Assembly (NCBI GenBank): GCA_029243545.1
Contig: JAQWRV010000011.1
Span: forward strand, 248,001 to 312,000
DNA: 64,000 nt
Direction of reading: 5' to 3'
Source of the DNA: Rhodospirillaceae bacterium
GTDB lineage: Bacteria > Pseudomonadota > Alphaproteobacteria > Rhodospirillales > Rhodospirillaceae
Shown: in pieces, positions 59,633 through 64,000 of the stretch
Layout: each line of letters begins with the position of its first letter
How positions within the stretch are numbered: the first letter of the stretch is position 1
The notes under the pieces: model-generated
What the model was told of the DNA's origin: nothing
Seen by the model: only the letters and a program-made list of their open reading frames with translations
The model's database searches: none
Translations under genes and position numbers: made by a program

Positions 59633-60481
59633 TTAGTAGGGCAGGCTTTCGTCGTAGGAGCCGGCGAGGGCTTCCCGCACGTCTTCGGGTAGTTCGGGAT
59701 TATAAGGCGCATTCCATTGCACCGGGTAGGTTTCCTCTGACCAATCCGTCGTCAGCGGCCCGCCTTTGCAGCGGAAAATGCCGAGCGAGCCGGTTTTGGT
59801 GCCGACAGGTCCATGGGGAATATCAGGCGGACGCCAGAAGTACGCGCCCTGTTTGAGCACGCCCTGAGGCATGTGCATTTCGCCGGAAAGAATAAACACC
59901 TCTTCGACTACCGGGTGAGTCTCCAGGCGGTTGACCTCATCACCCATGCCGGTTTCGTCGATATCCAGCAGCCAGGTGGTGTCGCCTGTTTTTGGATTAT
60001 TGCGCAGTGCCAAGCGGCGCACACCGGCCGACGCTACATTAGGGTCTGTTGCCCCCCCCCACGCGACCTGTTCAGTCGAGATGCGTTCTACCAATGTGGA
60101 CGCGTCAAAGCCCCCCTCCGGGGCTTTTCCTGCAATCCGCTTGTGCTCGCCTTCGAGATAGGTGAGTACGTCGGCGCCGTCGGGGGCCGACATATGAGGG
60201 CGCGGATAGCCAGCCGGCAGATAAGCATAATCGCCCTTGCTGTAGGTCACGTCGCCGATGGTCAACGCGCCCGACAGAACAAATATTTCTTCATCATCAT
60301 CTAGGTAATGTTCCTCATCAAATGACCACCCTTTCGGATGGCGCAAAAGGACGGTGCAGGCTCTGCTGTCCGGGTCCACGCTCAAGCGTTTCACCTGGGC
60401 GCCCGGACGGGTGGATTTTTCCCCGATTGCGCGCCAGTTCAAAGCTTGGGTTTGAATAAATTCTGTGTGTGGCCGGCCCAT
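59633..60481 (-). CDS. Bicupin protein (DUF4437-like), function unknown
   Basis: A 282-residue protein with two cupin modules. The first has WSFDEEHYLDDDEEIFVLSG and SKGDYAYLPAGYPRPHMSAP; the second has LETHPVVEEVFILSGEMHMP and KQGAYFWRPPDIPHGPVGTK. Each gives a H-x-x-x-x-E-x-(F/I)-x-L-x-G type metal site with a later His. Such proteins act as oxygenases, isomerases or binding proteins on small acids; nothing here fixes which. The codons for W-G-G-A near residue 142 contain nine consecutive G (positions 60052-60060 on the plus strand read as C), a slippage-prone tract inside the gene. Confidence 0.78.
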   Translation of the reverse strand: MGRPHTEFIQTQALNWRAIGEKSTRPGAQVKRLSVDPDSRACTVLLRHPKGWSFDEEHYLDDDEEIFVLSGALTIGDVTYSKGDYAYLPAGYPRPHMSAPDGADVLTYLEGEHKRIAGKAPEGGFDASTLVERISTEQVAWGGATDPNVASAGVRRLALRNNPKTGDTTWLLDIDETGMGDEVNRLETHPVVEEVFILSGEMHMPQGVLKQGAYFWRPPDIPHGPVGTKTGSLGIFRCKGGPLTTDWSEETYPVQWNAPYNPELPEDVREALAGSYDESLPY

Positions 60482-60525
60482 GTCCTGGAGCGCTCCTGCT
60501 TGCTGTCTCGTTTTATGCGAATGTT

Positions 60526-60834
60526 TTATTCGTGTCCTTCGAGGACGGTACGGGATTCTCTCACGGTGCGGAACAACCGTTTGATCAATTGATCGCGCTT
60601 GGCGTGACGCTCGTCTGACGCAGGGGCGTCAGCCTCCCATGCTTCGATCTCCGCCCGCGTGACGCTGCCTTTGTCTTCTAGTACACGCTCAATGGTGTCG
60701 AACCGGTCGGTCAGCACAGAGACCTCCGTCGCCAGGGCGATGATCATGGCATGCATCTGATCCATGTTGGGGTCATCAAAATACTGCGGCCGGTTTCCTT
60801 TGGACGGCCGTGGTGTTGAGACTTGGTCAGTCAT
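60526..60834 (-). CDS. Small hypothetical protein
   Basis: A 102-residue soluble protein starting MTDQVSTPRPSKGNRPQYFD. The middle (MDQMHAMIIALATEVSVLTD then RFDTIERVLEDKGSVTRAEI) looks like an amphipathic helix with heptad spacing, suggesting a coiled-coil dimer. The end is basic (KRLFRTVRESRTVLEGHE). No clear ribosome-binding site is present. The gene lies 22 bases after the methyltransferase stop and 44 bases before the bicupin start, so it is likely co-transcribed with both. I do not recognise a family. Confidence 0.6.
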   Translation of the reverse strand: MTDQVSTPRPSKGNRPQYFDDPNMDQMHAMIIALATEVSVLTDRFDTIERVLEDKGSVTRAEIEAWEADAPASDERHAKRDQLIKRLFRTVRESRTVLEGHE

Positions 60835-60856
60835 ATGTTCGAAACGTGACGCTGTC

Positions 60857-62035
60857 TTACTTGACCATATGGGCGTACCAGGCGTTGCCGCCGCCCCGGG
60901 TCGAGCCCATGAATTTTTTGTTCTGTACTTCCACGGCATTGGTCAGGGCGTTGGCCTCGGCGATGCCCGGGCCAAATCCTTGCCAATATTTACTGGGGTC
61001 GAAACCCGCCGCTTCCGCCACTTCTGCGAAATCCATTTCGTGCATAGTGCCCCAGAACGGCTCGTTGTTGTTGTAGGTGTCCCAGTCTTTGACGAACTGC
61101 ATCCACGGGTCCATGCCGTCATACGGTGGCAGCTCGGACATGAGGAAGACGCCGCCCGGCTTGAGCACCCGGTAGGTTTCCTTAAACACATTGTAGACGG
61201 CGGGCCGTGACATCTCATGGAAAGTTGCACCACAATTGACCAGATCAAAACTCTCATCGTCGAATTTCAAGTCTTCGCCACTCATTTGATGGAAATGAAT
61301 GGGAATACCGAAGCTCTCCGCCCGGGCATGGCCGTAACGCAACACCGCAGGCCCCACGTCGATAGCGTGGATTTCCGCGTCCGGATAAAACCCTTTGATG
61401 CCGGTGCTGGCGGCTCCAGCCGTGCAGCCGATTTCCAAAATCTTTTCTGGATTGAAGTCGGGAAACTCCCGTCCCAACATCAGCGCCGTTGCCTTGCCGA
61501 TGCCGTCCATGCGCGTTCCAAATAGACCTTGGGTATAAATATACGCACCCTTGTCGTAGAGCGCACCGGCTGTGATGTCATCTTCGACCAAATCGCCAGA
61601 ATACCCCCCCGGCATGCAGTGGTGGTCATTCTCAGCGACATAGGCCGGAATCTCAAAGTCCTGATCGAGCGTTAGCGATCCCACCGTCTCGCCTTCGCGA
61701 ATGTCTTTGGCTGTTTTGATCAACTCAGGCAACTGGCGCTGGATGGTGTCGTCCACCGAGTTCCACATCATTTCCTGCACGGTGCGCTGGAACGAGCTGG
61801 TCATTTGATAGTATGGGTCATGCACCATGGCTTTGCGGATTTCATGGCGCGTTTCCGGTTCACGACCTTCCTTAGCCTTGAACTTGGGCAGCACCCGCTT
61901 TTCATACGCCGCTTTGTTGCCGGGTGTGATTTCATTGAGGACATGTTTGCCCAGCTGGTTGAGAAAATTCTGACGGGCCGCTTCGTTAACCGAAGATTGC
62001 GGTAATACGGCATGTGGGTCTTGGTGCAACATCAT
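60857..62035 (-). CDS. Class I SAM-dependent methyltransferase with long N-terminal domain, copy 2
   Basis: A 392-residue paralogue of the protein at 43693-44931. Motif I is KILEIGCTAGAASTGIKGFY, followed by IHAIDVGPAVLRYGHARAES; the LRYGHARA stretch is identical in both copies. ESFDLVNCGATFHEMSRPAV and YRVLKPGGVFLMSELPPYDG complete the fold. The helical N-terminal region (NEAARQNFLNQLGKHVLNEI) also aligns with copy 1. It differs in the post-motif region, so substrate specificity may differ. It heads the minus-strand arm. Confidence 0.85.
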   Translation of the reverse strand: MMLHQDPHAVLPQSSVNEAARQNFLNQLGKHVLNEITPGNKAAYEKRVLPKFKAKEGREPETRHEIRKAMVHDPYYQMTSSFQRTVQEMMWNSVDDTIQRQLPELIKTAKDIREGETVGSLTLDQDFEIPAYVAENDHHCMPGGYSGDLVEDDITAGALYDKGAYIYTQGLFGTRMDGIGKATALMLGREFPDFNPEKILEIGCTAGAASTGIKGFYPDAEIHAIDVGPAVLRYGHARAESFGIPIHFHQMSGEDLKFDDESFDLVNCGATFHEMSRPAVYNVFKETYRVLKPGGVFLMSELPPYDGMDPWMQFVKDWDTYNNNEPFWGTMHEMDFAEVAEAAGFDPSKYWQGFGPGIAEANALTNAVEVQNKKFMGSTRGGGNAWYAHMVK

Positions 62036-62215
62036 AATCTCCTCGTCTATACCTTGCCCTAAATCCGGGAACCGATTACCCGTAGAATAGGCCCTGAACG
62101 GGCTATTAGCAAAGATTCCAGCTGGTTTTATACCGGCTGCTTTTTACAACCGTATGGACGTTGCCCACCCGGGGGGTGCCGTCACCCAATAAACCTCGGA
62201 TAAAACGAGGCGATC

Positions 62216-62651
62216 GTGAGGAGCGCACCCTTGGTTTTTGATCTATGTGGTTTTGTCAGAGATTGCAAAAATGCTGTCGGGGATCTGAACTGCGAGGATT
62301 ATATCACCGCGCGGCTGCGCCATGAGGATGAAGAAGTGCTGTTGTACGCTGATCGCAACATCACCATCTTCTTGGTGCAGTTCAGTGCCAACGTTCAGTA
62401 TCCACCCCACAATCATAATATGGCGGCGAACATCGCCTTGTGCCACGGCACCGAAATCGCGACCTAATTATCGTTTGCGCGGAAGTAAAATAGAGCGGTC
62501 TGTCAACAGCACCCATTCTGCGGGCTATATTATTTTTCTTCCCGATGATGCGGTTTACGCCGTCGGCAATCCCGGAACCACCCGGTCTGTGGCTTTGCAT
62601 ATTTATTACGGCAGCTTGACCACAGTGCGCCGCACGTTGTGTAACCCTTAG
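62216..62651 (+). pseudogene. Frameshifted cupin (cysteine dioxygenase-like) gene
   Basis: The first frame (62216-62467) encodes DYITARLRHEDEEVLLYADR, TIFLVQFSANVQYPPHNHNM and stops after LCHGTEIAT. The second half continues in another frame to TAG at 62649-62651: NYRLRGSKIERSVNSTHSAG, YIIFLPDDAVYAVGNPGTTR, SVALHIYYGSL. Together they give a cupin with P-P-H-x-H and the late D-x-x-x-A-V-x-N strand seen in cysteine dioxygenase-like proteins. One frameshift near 62460 separates the parts. It is divergent from the methyltransferase gene. Confidence 0.65.
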
Positions 62652-62784
62652 ACAGGCGACGCTCTGCCCTTTACCGAGGAAAACTATTTAAGTTTGCTGC
62701 GCCGGTGGATCCAGGCCACGTTTTCGCGCCGCCCGCGCAGGAGACTTGGGCCCTTGCCTAAGTTGATGGGCCGAACTGATGGCG

Positions 62785-63984
62785 TTAGCTGACGGCGTTG
62801 GCCCGCTCAAGCGAGTCCACCATCGATGTGGCCCTGACAAAGGTATAGAGCTTGGCCCGGTTATCGGCGATGTCTTGCATCTCTTTGAGGGCCTCGCGGC
62901 GTTTGCCTTCGTTTTTCTCTCGATGGCGTTCGTAATTCTCATGGGACGTCTTCTGAATGTCGGCCTGCGCAGCGAAGCGACGCTGACGGGAATAGAGGTC
63001 GAGGAGCGATTCATCTTCACCGCCCCAAACGCGCACCAGCTTCTCCGTCAAATTAAACGCATCGTGCACGCCACCGTTCATACCGAAGCCGCCCGATGGG
63101 CTATTAAGATGGGCAGAATCTCCGGCCAGCAGCATGCGTCCGACCCGAAAACGTTTCACCAGCCGGCGGTGAATGCGGTAAATCCGGGCCGTGACAATGT
63201 CAAAAGGTTCGCTGCCCGTCACAAGGCGGGACAAGCGCTCTTGAACCAGATCGTTTGCAACCGCAGCCTCGTCATCAAGATCGGCCGGTGGCGAATAGCC
63301 CACCCGCCACATCTGCTGGGTTTGGAACATGCTGAAGGCCCAGCCATCGGCCCAGAAATAATTCACACCGCAGAGGTTTTCCATGTGGTCATGGAAGGGA
63401 AACGGCGTGCCAATGGATATGGAAGCCATCGGGTAGGTCTCGCCATCAAAGGAGAGGTCTAGGTGTTTGCGCACAATGCTGCTGGAGCCGTCAGCGCCGA
63501 TCAACCACGATCCTTCAAGTGTCGTAGTCTCGCCGTTAATTTCGGCCGTGACGGTGACGCCACCCGCATCCTGCGATACGGCTGTGGCGCGGGCGTTGAA
63601 TAGCAGGGAGCCAGGCGATTCCGCGTTGAGTAATTTACTGGCTTCAACCACCAGATTGAGTTGTTCACATTGCAGCCGGTAGGGGTGGTTGGTTTCGTCC
63701 TTGAGAACGCCGATGTCGAACACCGCCCGCTCACCGGTTTCAAACATGCAATATTGCCAAGTCCGGGCGGGCCGGCCCAGGTCGACCAGGCGTTTTCCCA
63801 AGCCCAGAGTATCGAGCATGTCCAAAGTCGGCGGATGAAAGGTCGAGGCGCGCGGTTCGGCTACTGGCTCGGCTGCGGCTTCGAGCACAACAACCGGTAT
63901 ACCGGCGCGCACCAGCCTGACCGCTGCCACTAAGCCTACCGGTCCGCCGCCGATAACGATTACGCGATCCGTCATTGTCATCAC
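62785..63984 (-). CDS. FAD-dependent aromatic monooxygenase (PheA/MhpA-like)
   Basis: A 399-residue flavoprotein hydroxylase. VIVIGGGPVGLVAAVRLVRA is the FAD-binding Rossmann start, EAAAEPVAEPRASTFHPPTL follows, GADGSSSIVRKHLDLSF is the DG motif, and RMLLAGDSAHLNSPSGGFGM then NGGVHDAFNL is the GD motif with the flavin pyrophosphate. These enzymes insert one oxygen atom into an aromatic ring using NAD(P)H. The C-terminal thioredoxin-like domain of the larger family members is absent, so it is the short form. Two closely spaced alternative ATG codons exist at the start near the window edge. Upstream partners lie outside the window. Confidence 0.85.
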   Translation of the reverse strand: MMTMTDRVIVIGGGPVGLVAAVRLVRAGIPVVVLEAAAEPVAEPRASTFHPPTLDMLDTLGLGKRLVDLGRPARTWQYCMFETGERAVFDIGVLKDETNHPYRLQCEQLNLVVEASKLLNAESPGSLLFNARATAVSQDAGGVTVTAEINGETTTLEGSWLIGADGSSSIVRKHLDLSFDGETYPMASISIGTPFPFHDHMENLCGVNYFWADGWAFSMFQTQQMWRVGYSPPADLDDEAAVANDLVQERLSRLVTGSEPFDIVTARIYRIHRRLVKRFRVGRMLLAGDSAHLNSPSGGFGMNGGVHDAFNLTEKLVRVWGGEDESLLDLYSRQRRFAAQADIQKTSHENYERHREKNEGKRREALKEMQDIADNRAKLYTFVRATSMVDSLERANAVS

Positions 63985-64000
63985 TAGTTCTTACACCAAC

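Noticed and set aside
1-64000. CRISPR arrays, insertion sequences, prophage genes
   Set aside because: No regularly spaced repeats, no transposase or phage structural proteins were recognised on either strand.

Overview
The window looks like a chromosomal segment of an alphaproteobacterium, probably marine or Rhodospirillales-like. The evidence is the co-directional order rpmH-rnpA-yidD-yidC-engB-argB-(HAD)-dapD-dapE on the minus strand, the moderately high GC (estimated by eye), and the many acyl-CoA, PrpD, TRAP and VOC families. The taxon is an inference from gene order and families; no 16S gene is present.

Layout. 1-7.7 kb (minus): conserved housekeeping operon for ribosomal protein L34, RNase P protein, membrane insertion (YidD/YidC), the ribosome-biogenesis GTPase EngB, arginine (ArgB) and lysine/DAP synthesis (DapD/DapE), mostly with 4-nt overlaps. 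7.9-12.5 kb (plus): a TVP38-type membrane protein plus a flavin disulfide-type reductase, a decayed sensor kinase, and panB-panC. 12.5-14.05 kb: a lipoprotein and tRNA-Arg(ACG). 14.3-31.7 kb is mixed catabolic content: nucleotidyltransferase, MmgE/PrpD, sulfotransferase, enolase-superfamily dehydratase, glutathione transferases, two AMP-forming acyl-CoA ligases (one MatB-like), rhodanese, Rieske oxygenase, ferredoxin reductase, HD phosphohydrolase and enoyl-CoA hydratase.

31.7-43.5 kb (minus) is the most unusual part. Six paralogous two-module VOC (glyoxalase-fold) proteins lie in a row, four with Tat-like leaders and one interruption by an exported RidA-like protein. Just upstream on the same strand are two PuuE/cyclic-imidase-type deacetylase-fold proteins, an isochorismatase-type amidase, an isocitrate-lyase-family C-C lyase and a LeuC/LeuD-type hydratase pair. 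Read as a pathway, these can open a cyclic imide, remove the amide, hydrate a substituted maleate and cleave the substituted malate. That is a coherent but untested proposal.

43.7-64 kb holds two converging arms. The plus arm carries methyltransferase, glutaryl-CoA dehydrogenase, FAD-linked oxidase, two VOC proteins and a double nitrilase. The minus arm carries methyltransferase, small protein, bicupin, double alpha/beta hydrolase, VOC protein, FAD-linked oxidase, TRAP solute-binding protein and MFS exporter. Methyltransferase, FAD oxidase and VOC occur in both arms.

Decay is frequent: a sensor kinase fossil, a GNAT gene with three nonsense codons, a MarR fragment, a glutathione transferase fragment and a frameshifted cupin. 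I see no intact transcription factor gene in the whole window.
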